This document shows positions 7,182-14,521 of a stretch of DNA of 64,000 nt, piece by piece. The stretch's first letter is position 1. Each line of letters opens with the position of its first letter. The notes beneath the pieces are model-generated. The model was given only the letters and a program-made list of their open reading frames with translations, was not told the origin of the DNA and did no database searches. Source of the stretch: an uncultured Marinococcus sp. (lineage in GTDB: Bacteria; Bacillota; Bacilli; Bacillales; Marinococcaceae). Made by a program: the position numbers and the translations under genes. The stretch covers positions 1-64,000 of the forward strand of contig NZ_CANLSU010000002.1 in assembly GCF_947493875.1 (NCBI RefSeq), written 5' to 3'.

Positions 7182-8042
7182 ATGTGGTTTATTTTAGCGC
7201 TGTTAAGTGCCGTGGTATTTGGATTTTCCTCTTTTTTCATGAAGGTTAATTCTTTTTGGAGGCTGCCGTTAATGCCGTTTTTGACGGGGCTCTACACGAG
7301 TGGGAGCGTCGGTTTTCTGGGATATGCTCTAATGGAGGATTCGTTTCATTTGAGCCTGGCAGTGCTTTTTGGAGGGATAATGGTGGGGGCTGGATCCACC
7401 TTTGGAAATCTTTTATATATGAAAGCTTTAAACGTTGGGCCGGCGAGTCTTTCTTCTCCGCTGGTAAATACCAACATTCTGCTGATTGTTCTGCTGGGTG
7501 TGTTTGTATACGGTGAACAGATCGGAGCAGTTCAGTACGCGGGCATTGGGTTCATTATGGCAGCCATTGCTGTACTGCCGTTGGATCCGAAGGAGGACTT
7601 CTCGATAAAAGGAGGCGTATGGTACGGGTTTATTTTAACAGCCACGTTATTTATGTTTTTCCGGAATGGAGGACTGAAAATAACAGAAGAAGCTGGACTT
7701 GAAAATACGCCGGTACTGTTTACAGGCTATCTGTTTGGCATGCTTTATTCGTTATATGGGTGGAGCCGGGAAAAGAATCAGCAAGCCCGTGATGCCACTC
7801 ATTTACATATGAAAAAGGCATTTGGATGGGGGCTGGTTACAGGGATTTTTTCGTTTGGGGGAATGCAGCTCTACGCTGCTGCTCTTCGGGAAGGACCGGC
7901 AAGTATCGTTTCTCCTCTGTTTGCGGCCCACGCGCTTTTAGTAGCACTGCTATCGATGCTTTATCTAGAGGAGCGCATTACAAGATATCAGGCGGTAATC
8001 CTTGCAGTTGTCCTTATGGGGATCGTTTTTCTGCGCCTGTAA
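7182..8042 (+). CDS. EamA/DMT-family permease (second copy)
   Basis: This ~286-residue ten-helix transporter has paired EamA repeats (MWFILALLSAVVFGFSSFFM at the N-terminus, PASIVSPLFAAHALLVALLS and ITRYQAVILAVVLMGIVFL at the C-terminus). It is only distantly similar to the permease at 5295-6206, so it is not a recent duplicate. ATG 7182 follows GGGAG at eight bases; GTG 7167 is an alternative. The substrate is unknown; a metabolite exporter is the default guess. It ends at a terminator shared with the convergent YwnB-like gene. Confidence 0.85.
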   Translation: MWFILALLSAVVFGFSSFFMKVNSFWRLPLMPFLTGLYTSGSVGFLGYALMEDSFHLSLAVLFGGIMVGAGSTFGNLLYMKALNVGPASLSSPLVNTNILLIVLLGVFVYGEQIGAVQYAGIGFIMAAIAVLPLDPKEDFSIKGGVWYGFILTATLFMFFRNGGLKITEEAGLENTPVLFTGYLFGMLYSLYGWSREKNQQARDATHLHMKKAFGWGLVTGIFSFGGMQLYAAALREGPASIVSPLFAAHALLVALLSMLYLEERITRYQAVILAVVLMGIVFLRL

Positions 8043-8044
8043 TA

Positions 8045-8074
8045 AAAAAATCCGCCAAAAAAGCGGCGGATTTG
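8045..8074. terminator. Bidirectional terminator between EamA and YwnB-like genes
   Basis: AAATCCGCC pairs with GGCGGATTT around AAAAAAGC. A and T runs flank both sides. Confidence 0.8.
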
Positions 8075-8078
8075 AATT

Positions 8079-8720
8079 TTATGCGCGTTCGCCAACGACA
8101 GCGAAACGCTGGTTTTCATGAGCTGCTGTTTCTATTTCATCGACAACGGCCACCGCGTAGTCCGCATAGCTGATATAGCTTTCGTGATCGCTGTTAAGCG
8201 GCAGTACGTCCTCGGAGGTGGAGTAGGAGCCGGTTCGCCTGCCCTCTACATCAAAGTTTACAGCCGGACTGATAAACGTCCACTGTAAGCCGGTTGTCTG
8301 CTGAAGATCCTGTAAATTCCTGTTCTGCCCGTTAGCGGTAGGCTTCACCGCCTCGGGAAATTCCGGCGTTTCCACGACCCGGGTAGTTTTTGCGTTGTCT
8401 GTAAACAGGCTGCCGGCGCCGCCTACAACGATAAGACGGACATTTCCAGCTTCTTTTATAATAGAAATGAGATGCCGCCCGGCGTTTACATGTGCTTCTT
8501 CTTCCCCGAGTCCGGCTCCAAACGCATTCACCACCACATCAAAATCCGATACGTCTGATGCGGTTAACGAAAACAAGTTCTTTTCTTTTAAATTTACGCT
8601 GCTGTCAGGAAGCTTCGAAGCATCCCGGACGATGGCTGTCGTTTCTATGCCCCGGGCTTCTGCTTCTTTTAAAATACGGCTGCCGGCTTTTCCGGACGCG
8701 CCGATAATTCCTGCTTTCAT
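8079..8720 (-). CDS. NAD(P)-binding SDR-like oxidoreductase, YwnB type
   Basis: The 213-residue protein has an N-terminal Rossmann motif GIIGASGKAGSRI (G-x-x-G-x-x-G, residues ~4-16), LIVVGGAGSLF in the middle, and a WTFISPAVNFDVEGRRTG segment typical of atypical SDRs of the NmrA/YwnB group, which often act on quinones or serve as redox sensors. It is probably cytoplasmic and NADP-dependent. It lies 70 bases downstream of an Rrf2 regulator on the same strand, the same pairing as ywnA-ywnB in B. subtilis, so the regulator probably controls it. Confidence 0.85.
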   Translation of the reverse strand: MKAGIIGASGKAGSRILKEAEARGIETTAIVRDASKLPDSSVNLKEKNLFSLTASDVSDFDVVVNAFGAGLGEEEAHVNAGRHLISIIKEAGNVRLIVVGGAGSLFTDNAKTTRVVETPEFPEAVKPTANGQNRNLQDLQQTTGLQWTFISPAVNFDVEGRRTGSYSTSEDVLPLNSDHESYISYADYAVAVVDEIETAAHENQRFAVVGERA

Positions 8721-8790
8721 ACATCAATCACACCTTTTGTTTATAGCTTTTGAAGATACATATTATGAGTGAAAATTGTCTCTTCCTATT

Positions 8791-9201
8791 TTATACAAAG
8801 AGATGGGCCGTGACGTCTGCCAGGCTCTGCTTTTCCAGCTCTGCTTCCATGGCATTCTGTGCCCGCTTAAATGAGTCCTCCAGGGCGCTTTGAATATTTC
8901 GGCCGACAGGGCAGTCAGGGTTTGGGCTGCTGTGAGTGGAAAAAAGGAGGTCGTCCTGCTGAACTGCCCGGTAAATATCAAGAAGCGTAATATCTTCGGG
9001 CGCTCTGGTAATTAAAGAACCGGAGACTCCGGGCTTTGTCTGCAGCAGGCCTGCCTGCTTTAACATACCTGAAATCCGGCGGATAACGACAGGGTTTGTA
9101 TTAACGCTTGCTGCGATGTAACTGGAACTGAGTCTTCGCTCCGGTTCACTTGCAAGCAGCGAAAGAATATGCACAGCGACAGAGAATCGTGTATTTATCA
9201 T
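8791..9201 (-). CDS. Rrf2-family transcriptional regulator, YwnA-like
   Basis: The 136-residue winged-helix repressor begins MINTRFSVAVHILSLLA, with the recognition helix region NTNPVVIRRISGMLKQAGLL and the Rrf2 wing GVSGSLITRAPEDITLLDIYRAV. It has one Cys (residue 97, in NPDCPVG) instead of the three Fe-S Cys of IscR/NsrR, so it is a thiol- or ligand-sensing Rrf2 rather than an Fe-S one. It is the first gene of a two-gene unit with the YwnB-like oxidoreductase. The 200 bases upstream (9202-9401) contain no gene, only AT-rich sequence that probably holds the operator; no clear palindrome was found. Confidence 0.88.
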   Translation of the reverse strand: MINTRFSVAVHILSLLASEPERRLSSSYIAASVNTNPVVIRRISGMLKQAGLLQTKPGVSGSLITRAPEDITLLDIYRAVQQDDLLFSTHSSPNPDCPVGRNIQSALEDSFKRAQNAMEAELEKQSLADVTAHLFV

Positions 9202-9401
9202 TGCTGGTCACCACCTGTAGCTTTAATGGTTACGAAACAATTATAGGATCATCGTTTATAAAAGTTTAGTACCATTTCTGATTTCGGCATCCTGGCTTTT
9301 AAATTGAACGCTATCAGCCAAGTGCTTTTAACTATACCCATTTTTATCGATAATAGAACTAGAAATTGAGATGGGCCGGATCTCTTGAATGAAAGCTGTG
9401 T

Positions 9402-10283
9402 TCAGTGTTCAGCATTTTCGGGCTCCACGTGCACATGAACGTCATGTACACCATGCTGCTCAATTAAAGCATATTCCACCTTTGTAGCTGTGTTGTGTGC
9501 TTCCTGGATATCGATTGAAGGGTCTACCAGAATGGTAATATCAACCACGGTGTTGTTTCCGTAATTTCTTGCTTTAATATTTCGGACCTTCTGCACATCA
9601 TACAGTTTGGAAATTGTTTCCCGGTAATCTTCAATTTTATTTTCATCGAAGCCGTCGGTGAGCTGGAGCGCCGCGCCCCGGAAAACGTCCCAGCCGGTTT
9701 TAATAATTAACAAGCCTACAAGAGCAGCTGTCAGTGGATCAAGCCAATACAGCTGAAACTGAGCGCCAATAATGCCGATAACTGTGCCGATACTCACCAT
9801 GGCATCGCTCCAGTTATCCTTGGCGGCGGCCATGATGGATGGGCTGTTAATTTTTTTGGATAAATTTTTGTTGTAGGTGTAAACGCCGAACATACAGACG
9901 GCGGCAAAAGCGCCGACAAAGGCAGAAATTAAGCCGGGGGGATCAGAAGGCCCGGCGAGAATAGATTGCACCGCGCTTACAAATACCTGAAGACCGACAG
10001 CAAGCATAATAAAAGAAGTAAATAAAGAAGCCACCATTTCTGCCTTCCAATGGCCGTAAGGATGGTCGGCATCCGGCGGCTTCTGGGAATAGCGGAGGCC
10101 GAACAAAACAGCGATCGACGCGATGGTATCTGTTAAATTATTCAAACCGTCGGCACGAAGAGCCGCAGAATTAGCCAGCTGGCCGACGGTAAGCTTTAAG
10201 GCAGAGAGAAATAAATAAGCGAAGATGCTGATGATAGCTCCCCGCTCTCCACGTTTTAAGTTACGAATACGTTCATCATTCAT
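9402..10283 (-). CDS. mneS: Cation diffusion facilitator, manganese exporter MneS/YeaB-like
   Basis: This six-helix CDF transporter of 293 residues exports divalent metal, most likely Mn(II), in exchange for protons. It aligns along its length with B. subtilis YeaB (MneS): ADGLNNLTDTIAS in helix 2, SQKPPDADHPYGHWKAE after it, AAAKDNWSDAMVS in helix 5, and a C-terminal cytoplasmic metal-binding domain (~210-290) ending HDVHVHVEPE. Two DxxxD/NxxD-type metal-site motifs are intact. The gene stands alone. The 295-base upstream gap (10284-10578) shows no gene and no riboswitch that I can recognise. Confidence 0.9.
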   Translation of the reverse strand: MNDERIRNLKRGERGAIISIFAYLFLSALKLTVGQLANSAALRADGLNNLTDTIASIAVLFGLRYSQKPPDADHPYGHWKAEMVASLFTSFIMLAVGLQVFVSAVQSILAGPSDPPGLISAFVGAFAAVCMFGVYTYNKNLSKKINSPSIMAAAKDNWSDAMVSIGTVIGIIGAQFQLYWLDPLTAALVGLLIIKTGWDVFRGAALQLTDGFDENKIEDYRETISKLYDVQKVRNIKARNYGNNTVVDITILVDPSIDIQEAHNTATKVEYALIEQHGVHDVHVHVEPENAEH

Positions 10284-10578
10284 ATTGACCCGGTCCCCTT
10301 GCGCAATTGATCGAACTATAGAGTAGCAGGAAAACTGCCATTGAGTCTACAGCAACGTTTTTCTACAAAGGTATAAAAATAACAAAAGGGAAAAAAAGTT
10401 GTTTGATGGCAAAAAACGTAATAATGTATAAAGTGCAAGCTTTTTGTTCCCAATCGTCTGTAATATTTGTTATACTAAACCCATCAACCAGTTATATAAC
10501 AATGAACCATTCGTTATGCTTGGGTAAAGAACCCATCAGCAGCAACGGATGGCATCAGCTATCAAGGAGGCCAATAGA

Positions 10579-10833
10579 ATGGTTGAAAGAAATGCAGACG
10601 TAGAAGAATTTTTAAATTCGCTCCCAGAACAGCAGAGCTCGATATTCCGCTACATGCGAGATGAGTATGAAGCATTGGCAGAGCGGGGCGAGCGGTTCGA
10701 CGAAGCTAAGAATGACGAATACGTGGAAACTCTGGCCAGTAAAAAATTCGACGTTTCTCCTTTAGAAGCTGGAAACATTTATGCGACGGTAGAATCGCGC
10801 ATTAACGCTTTTGAAGCCCTGCGTTCTTCGTAA
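10579..10833 (+). CDS. Small helical hypothetical protein (84 aa)
   Basis: The protein is predicted cytoplasmic, highly charged and alpha-helical (VEEFLNSLPEQQSSIFRYMR, then EYEALAERGERFDEAKNDEY). It has no Cys and no membrane segment. ATG 10579 has a near-perfect AAGGAGG ten bases upstream, which favours it over ATG 10549. I do not recognise the family. A strong terminator follows, so it is a single-gene unit. Confidence 0.7.
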   Translation: MVERNADVEEFLNSLPEQQSSIFRYMRDEYEALAERGERFDEAKNDEYVETLASKKFDVSPLEAGNIYATVESRINAFEALRSS

Positions 10834-10856
10834 AAAACTCTAAAAGACCAACGATG

Positions 10857-10888
10857 ATAAAAACCTGCTGAGCCAGCAGGTTTTTTTA
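10857..10888 (+). terminator. Terminator of the 84-aa gene
   Basis: AAACCTGCT pairs with AGCAGGTTT around GAGCC, followed by a T7-type run. Confidence 0.9.
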
Positions 10889-11028
10889 TGCAGCTAAGCT
10901 GACAAGAGATGGTGCTGGGTAATAATACTTCGTATTGAGAGCTCTGCTGTCCAGAAATAGCTGTTAAGAAGAACGGTCTTTCTGATACAATATATCCGTA
11001 CCTTTCATTAGAGGCGGAGGAACAAGGC

Positions 11029-11601
11029 ATGAAAAAGATCTTTTACAGTCTGCTTTTTGTTATAGGAGCAGCTTTATTAATCAATGCATCGTTTTTTGCA
11101 CTTCCGCAAAAAACCGTAGCATCCCTTTTAACACACCAGGACGAGCCGAAAAACGCAGACGTTATTATTGCTCTTAGCGGCGATTTTGAACGTTTATATA
11201 CGGTAGCTGATTTAATGGAAAAAGGCTATGCGGATAAAGTGATCTTAACCAATGGAGAAGATGGCAGCTTTAATGAAAACCTGGCTGTGCGCGCTGGAAT
11301 ACCTGAAGAGGCGATTATTATGGAAAATCAGGCAGTCAGCACTCATGAAAATGCTGTATATTCAAAGGAAATCATGCAGGAGCGTAATTTTGATTCTGCT
11401 CTGGTGGTAACGAGTGATTACCATATGAAACGGACCAAATTTCAATTTGATGATGTAATGGCAAATACAGGTATTACTCTGGATTATGTACCTCATGTGC
11501 ATGCAAAAGAAGCCTGGGGGGCTAAGCACGTACAGCTCTGGAAGGAATTTTATAAACTTACCGGCACTATAGGAATCGAATCCTGGGACCGGATGTCATA
11601 A
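11029..11601 (+). CDS. YdcF/SanA-like DUF218 membrane-anchored protein
   Basis: The 190-residue protein has one N-terminal membrane segment (residues ~5-23) and an extracytoplasmic or membrane-proximal DUF218 (YdcF/ElyC/SanA) domain: ADVIIALSGDFERLYTVADLM, KVILTNGEDG, AVSTHENAVYSKEIM and LVVTSDYHMKRTKFQF. Family members are linked to envelope integrity and vancomycin or detergent resistance in other bacteria, but their biochemistry is poorly defined. GAGGCGGAGGA lies ahead of the ATG. It is monocistronic, with a bidirectional terminator downstream. Confidence 0.82.
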   Translation: MKKIFYSLLFVIGAALLINASFFALPQKTVASLLTHQDEPKNADVIIALSGDFERLYTVADLMEKGYADKVILTNGEDGSFNENLAVRAGIPEEAIIMENQAVSTHENAVYSKEIMQERNFDSALVVTSDYHMKRTKFQFDDVMANTGITLDYVPHVHAKEAWGAKHVQLWKEFYKLTGTIGIESWDRMS

Positions 11602-11637
11602 AAAAACGAGCAGAGGATATCTGCTCGTTTTTATTTA
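11601..11637. terminator. Bidirectional terminator between DUF218 and fdhA genes
   Basis: AAAAACGAGCAG pairs with CTGCTCGTTTTT around AGGATAT. Confidence 0.85.
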
Positions 11638-11638
11638 T

Positions 11639-12853
11639 TTAAGACCGGACAGAACCGTGCGGGTCAATAACGAATTTCTTCGCGGCCCCTTTGTCAAAGT
11701 CCTGATAGCCTTTAGGTGCGTCGTCCAGTGAAATCAGCGTAGCGTTTACTGCTTTGGCAATCTGCGCTTTATCGCTTAGAATTAATTTTAACAAGTTGCG
11801 GTGATATTTCATGACCGGTGTCTGCCCGGTAACGAACGTATGGGCCTTCGCCCAGCCTAAACCGATACGAATTTTTAGAGAGCCCTGCTTGGCGTCGCTG
11901 TCAGAAGCGCCGGGATCTTCTGTAACGTACAGACCCGGGATACCCAGCTGCCCGCCGGCTTCTGTAACTGTCATGATCGAGTTCAGCACGGTAGCTGGAG
12001 CTTCTTTCGCGTCTGGCCCGTGGCCGGATGCTTCAAAACCAACGGCGTCAACGGCGCAGTCTACTTCCGGTATGCCGAGGATCTGCTCAATCTGTTCGCC
12101 AAGACTGTCATGCTTTGTTAAGTTTACAGTTTCGCAGCCGAAGCTTTCTGCCTGCTTCAGACGCTGTTCATTAAGGTCGCCCACAATAACAACGGAGGCG
12201 CCGAGAAGCTGGGCGGAGTGAGCGGCTGCAAGACCTACAGGCCCTGCACCGGCGACATACACAGTAGACCCGGGACGTACACCTGCAGAAGCGGCTCCGT
12301 GGAAGCCGGTTGGGAAAATATCTGAAAGCATGGTCAGGTCCATAATTTTTTCCATCGCCTGCTCTTTGTCCGGGAAGGCAAGCAGCTGAAAGTCTGCATA
12401 AGGAACCATAACATATTCAGACTGACCGCCTACCCAGCCGCCCATGTCTACATAACCATAAGCGCCTCCAGGACGTTCAGGGTTCACATTTAAGCATATA
12501 TGAGTTTTCTGTTCTTTACACAATTTACATCTGCCGCACGCTACATTAAACGGTACAGAAACAAAATCGCCTTTTTTAATAAATTCTACGTCGCGTCCTA
12601 CTTCCACTACTTCCCCTGTAATCTCATGTCCAAGAGCCAGTCCTTTAGGGGCGGTTGTTCTGCCGCGAACCATATGCTGGTCGCTTCCGCAAATGTTTGT
12701 CGTCACAATCTTAAGAATAACACCGTGTTCACATTTTCGTCCTGCATTTGACGGCGGGACCCCCGGGCCTTCGTGAAGTACTAAATCAGGATAGCCAATG
12801 TCTTGAATCTCAACGTTACCAGCACCTTGATAAACCACTGCTTTGTTGCTCAT
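11639..12853 (-). CDS. fdhA: Glutathione-independent formaldehyde dehydrogenase (zinc, NAD)
   Basis: This 404-residue zinc-dependent medium-chain dehydrogenase oxidises formaldehyde with bound NAD and does not need glutathione. It follows the Pseudomonas putida FdhA pattern closely: TTNICGSDQHMVRGRTTAPKG (catalytic Cys), LGHEITGEVVEVG, a structural-zinc loop CGRCKLCKEQKTHIC, YGYVDMGGWVGGQ, the Rossmann motif AGAGPVGLAA and a C-terminal HTFVTGQTPVMKYHR. Start ATG 12853 has GAGGAGGAATCAAAGG upstream; the open frame beyond it overlaps the divergent regulator and is not coding. It is divergent from an HxlR-family gene with an inverted repeat between, so formaldehyde-responsive control is likely. 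Confidence 0.93.
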   Translation of the reverse strand: MSNKAVVYQGAGNVEIQDIGYPDLVLHEGPGVPPSNAGRKCEHGVILKIVTTNICGSDQHMVRGRTTAPKGLALGHEITGEVVEVGRDVEFIKKGDFVSVPFNVACGRCKLCKEQKTHICLNVNPERPGGAYGYVDMGGWVGGQSEYVMVPYADFQLLAFPDKEQAMEKIMDLTMLSDIFPTGFHGAASAGVRPGSTVYVAGAGPVGLAAAHSAQLLGASVVIVGDLNEQRLKQAESFGCETVNLTKHDSLGEQIEQILGIPEVDCAVDAVGFEASGHGPDAKEAPATVLNSIMTVTEAGGQLGIPGLYVTEDPGASDSDAKQGSLKIRIGLGWAKAHTFVTGQTPVMKYHRNLLKLILSDKAQIAKAVNATLISLDDAPKGYQDFDKGAAKKFVIDPHGSVRS

Positions 12854-12927
12854 CCTTTGATTCCTCCTCATAGTAGTGAAGTAGGAGCGCTTACGCCCTA
12901 CTATCAGTGTATGTGATAAATTGACAG

Positions 12928-12949
12928 CAAGGAAGTACGCACTTTCTTG
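12928..12949. promoter_or_regulatory. Candidate operator between fdhA and hxlR-like gene
   Basis: The near-perfect inverted repeat has left arm CAAGGAAGT and right arm ACTTTCTTG around ACGC (8 of 9 positions pair). It sits in the 146-base divergent region, roughly midway, where a dimeric HxlR-type protein could control both genes. The link to the regulator is inferred from position only. Confidence 0.55.
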
Positions 12950-12984
12950 TTTGTTGCTTTCTGTCATGATACTATGTATAAAAA

Positions 12985-12999
12985 AGGGAGCGCTTTCAT
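12985..12999 (-). promoter_or_regulatory. Candidate cre (CcpA) site at the hxlR-like start
   Basis: Read on the minus strand, ATGAAAGCGCTCCCT fits the relaxed Bacillus cre consensus WTGNAANCGNWNNCW at every fixed position. It overlaps the ribosome site of the regulator gene. This is a consensus match only. Confidence 0.35.
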
Positions 13000-13326
13000 A
13001 TGATGGATCCATTCCAGGCACATTGCGAGATGGAAGTGACGCTGGCTGTAATAAGTGGTAAATGGAAAGCAGATATTGTCCGGATACTCTCCGATGGTAC
13101 TCCCCGAAGATACGGCTTCTTTCAGAAAAACCTCCCTGAAGTTACCCCGAAAATATTGACGAATCAGCTTCGTGAGCTTGAAAATGCAGGTATTTTGACA
13201 CGTGTCATTTATCCAGAGGTGCCAGTCCGGGTAGAGTATCAGCTTACGGAAGCCGGAACGGGTCTTCTCCCGATTTTAGAAGCAATGGAAAGATGGGCTC
13301 AAAGCTATACGAAAAAATTTCAGTAA
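13000..13326 (+). CDS. HxlR-family transcriptional regulator, probable formaldehyde sensor
   Basis: The 108-residue winged-helix protein resembles B. subtilis HxlR: CEMEVTLAVISGKWKADIVRIL, TPKILTNQLRELENAGILTR and a wing VPVRVEYQLTEAGTGLLPILEAMERW. HxlR activates the hxlAB formaldehyde-fixation genes, and its sensor is a Cys-x-Lys pair near the N-terminus. Here the pair is Cys9-Glu-Met11, so the Lys is missing. Placement divergent from formaldehyde dehydrogenase supports a formaldehyde role. Two ATG codons are consecutive (13000, 13003) behind GGGAG. No terminator follows apart from the long hairpin described next. Confidence 0.88.
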   Translation: MMDPFQAHCEMEVTLAVISGKWKADIVRILSDGTPRRYGFFQKNLPEVTPKILTNQLRELENAGILTRVIYPEVPVRVEYQLTEAGTGLLPILEAMERWAQSYTKKFQ

Positions 13327-13349
13327 AGTGGTTGTAAAATACAGTCCGG

Positions 13350-13408
13350 CATCCCCTTTTATATATAGAAGCCGCAATATACCGGCTGACTATATGAAAA
13401 AGGGGATG
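13350..13408 (+). promoter_or_regulatory. Long hairpin covering the ribosome site of the amidase gene
   Basis: The arm at 13350-13368 (CATCCCC... ...TATATAG) pairs with 13390-13408 (CTATATG... ...GGGGATG), 17 of 19 positions. An inner AGCCG/CGGCT stem extends it, and the final loop is at 13375-13382. The right arm contains the AGGGG Shine-Dalgarno (13401-13405) of the ATG at 13414. A short T4 run follows, so it may act as terminator of the upstream regulator gene, as a translational lock, or both. Confidence 0.65.
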
Positions 13409-13413
13409 TTTTA

Positions 13414-14340
13414 ATGTTTCAACAACTGCCTCAGCTCGTCGATGTACGGGGAAGCGTAAAAAGAAATGGTTCTTATCAGAAGCGGTCGCTATCACAGATT
13501 ACAGGCATCGCAAGACACCATTCAGCTACAACAAGCGGTGACGCTTTTTCCTTTGCCAATTATCATGTGGATACGCTTGGCTGGCCGAGCGTCGGTTATC
13601 ATTTTGTAATTACAAAAGACGGAACGATTCAATGGGCCAATGGGATCGACCGGGTTTCATACCATGTAGGAAACAACAACACCCCATTAATAGGCGTCTG
13701 CCTGGTTGGAAGCGGTTCATTTACCGAGGCGCAGGAGCGCTCGTTCTTTGATCTTCAGGCGGCCTTAAGAGGAACCGATGGTGTAGAGGTTTCCACTAGT
13801 GACGTAAAAGGACACCGGGAGTATCCCGGCCACTCTTCAAACACTTGCCCGGGCATCGATATGGATATTGTGAGAGAAGCGGTGCGTGAAGGTCACCCGG
13901 TAGGAGAAGATTTAACACCGACGCTTCGTCCAGGCGACAACGGTCCGGCAGTCGCCCGAATGCAGCAGCTGCTGATGGACGCTGGGGAGAAGCTTCCGCT
14001 GTACGGCGCAGATGGCGATTTCGGAGACGAAACAGAAAATGCGGTCCGTTCCTTTCAGGAGTCGCAAAATTTAACCGTAGACGGCATTGTTGGCCCAAAC
14101 ACGTGGGAAGCTCTTGAAGCCTCTGCAGTTAAAGGAAAACTCGCGGTAGTACTGGCCGAGGTGCTGAATGTCCGTTCCCGCCCGTCCTTTGATGCTGATG
14201 CAGTAGCAGGAACGGTCAGTCAGGGAGAAGCATTCACCATTATGGAAAAAGTGAAGGTGGACGGAAGCAGCACTGAAATGTTCCGGTTGAAATCAGGGCT
14301 GTATATCACTGCCCATCCAGGCTATGTGCAGGTAAAATAA
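13414..14340 (+). CDS. N-acetylmuramoyl-L-alanine amidase with PG-binding and SH3 domains
   Basis: This 308-residue wall hydrolase has an Amidase_2 (PGRP-like zinc amidase) domain at ~25-160, with ARHHSATTSG, PSVGYHFVITKDGTIQW and KGHREYPGHSSNTCPG supplying the zinc His/His/Cys. A PG_binding_1 repeat follows at ~170-235 (LRPGDNGPAVARMQQLL, DGIVGPNTWEAL), then a bacterial SH3-type domain (~240-308, LNVRSRPSFDADAVAG). No signal peptide is visible, as in phage or mother-cell amidases such as XlyA/CwlA. It could be a phage-type endolysin, a sporulation lytic enzyme, or exported by another route. Its ribosome site lies within a strong hairpin. Confidence 0.9.
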   Translation: MFQQLPQLVDVRGSVKRNGSYQKRSLSQITGIARHHSATTSGDAFSFANYHVDTLGWPSVGYHFVITKDGTIQWANGIDRVSYHVGNNNTPLIGVCLVGSGSFTEAQERSFFDLQAALRGTDGVEVSTSDVKGHREYPGHSSNTCPGIDMDIVREAVREGHPVGEDLTPTLRPGDNGPAVARMQQLLMDAGEKLPLYGADGDFGDETENAVRSFQESQNLTVDGIVGPNTWEALEASAVKGKLAVVLAEVLNVRSRPSFDADAVAGTVSQGEAFTIMEKVKVDGSSTEMFRLKSGLYITAHPGYVQVK

Positions 14341-14349
14341 AATGTTCAG

Positions 14350-14384
14350 AAGATGGGTGCCATAGAGGCATCCATCTTTTTTAC
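14350..14384 (+). terminator. Terminator of the amidase gene
   Basis: AGATGG-GTGCC pairs with GGCA-TCCATCT around ATAGA, followed by T6. Confidence 0.8.
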
Positions 14385-14521
14385 TATTTTTTTCTCATTT
14401 ATAATATTTATCCAATTAAATGGTTTTTTTCTATATAATGGTCATTATGCAGTGTTAAAAAACAGAATATTCCAATCGGATCTTAACGCTGCCTACATAT
14501 TTATTTGAAGGGAGTGCCATA

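Noticed and set aside
12500-12751. Plus-strand frame inside fdhA
   Set aside because: Antisense to the conserved dehydrogenase, with no ribosome site.
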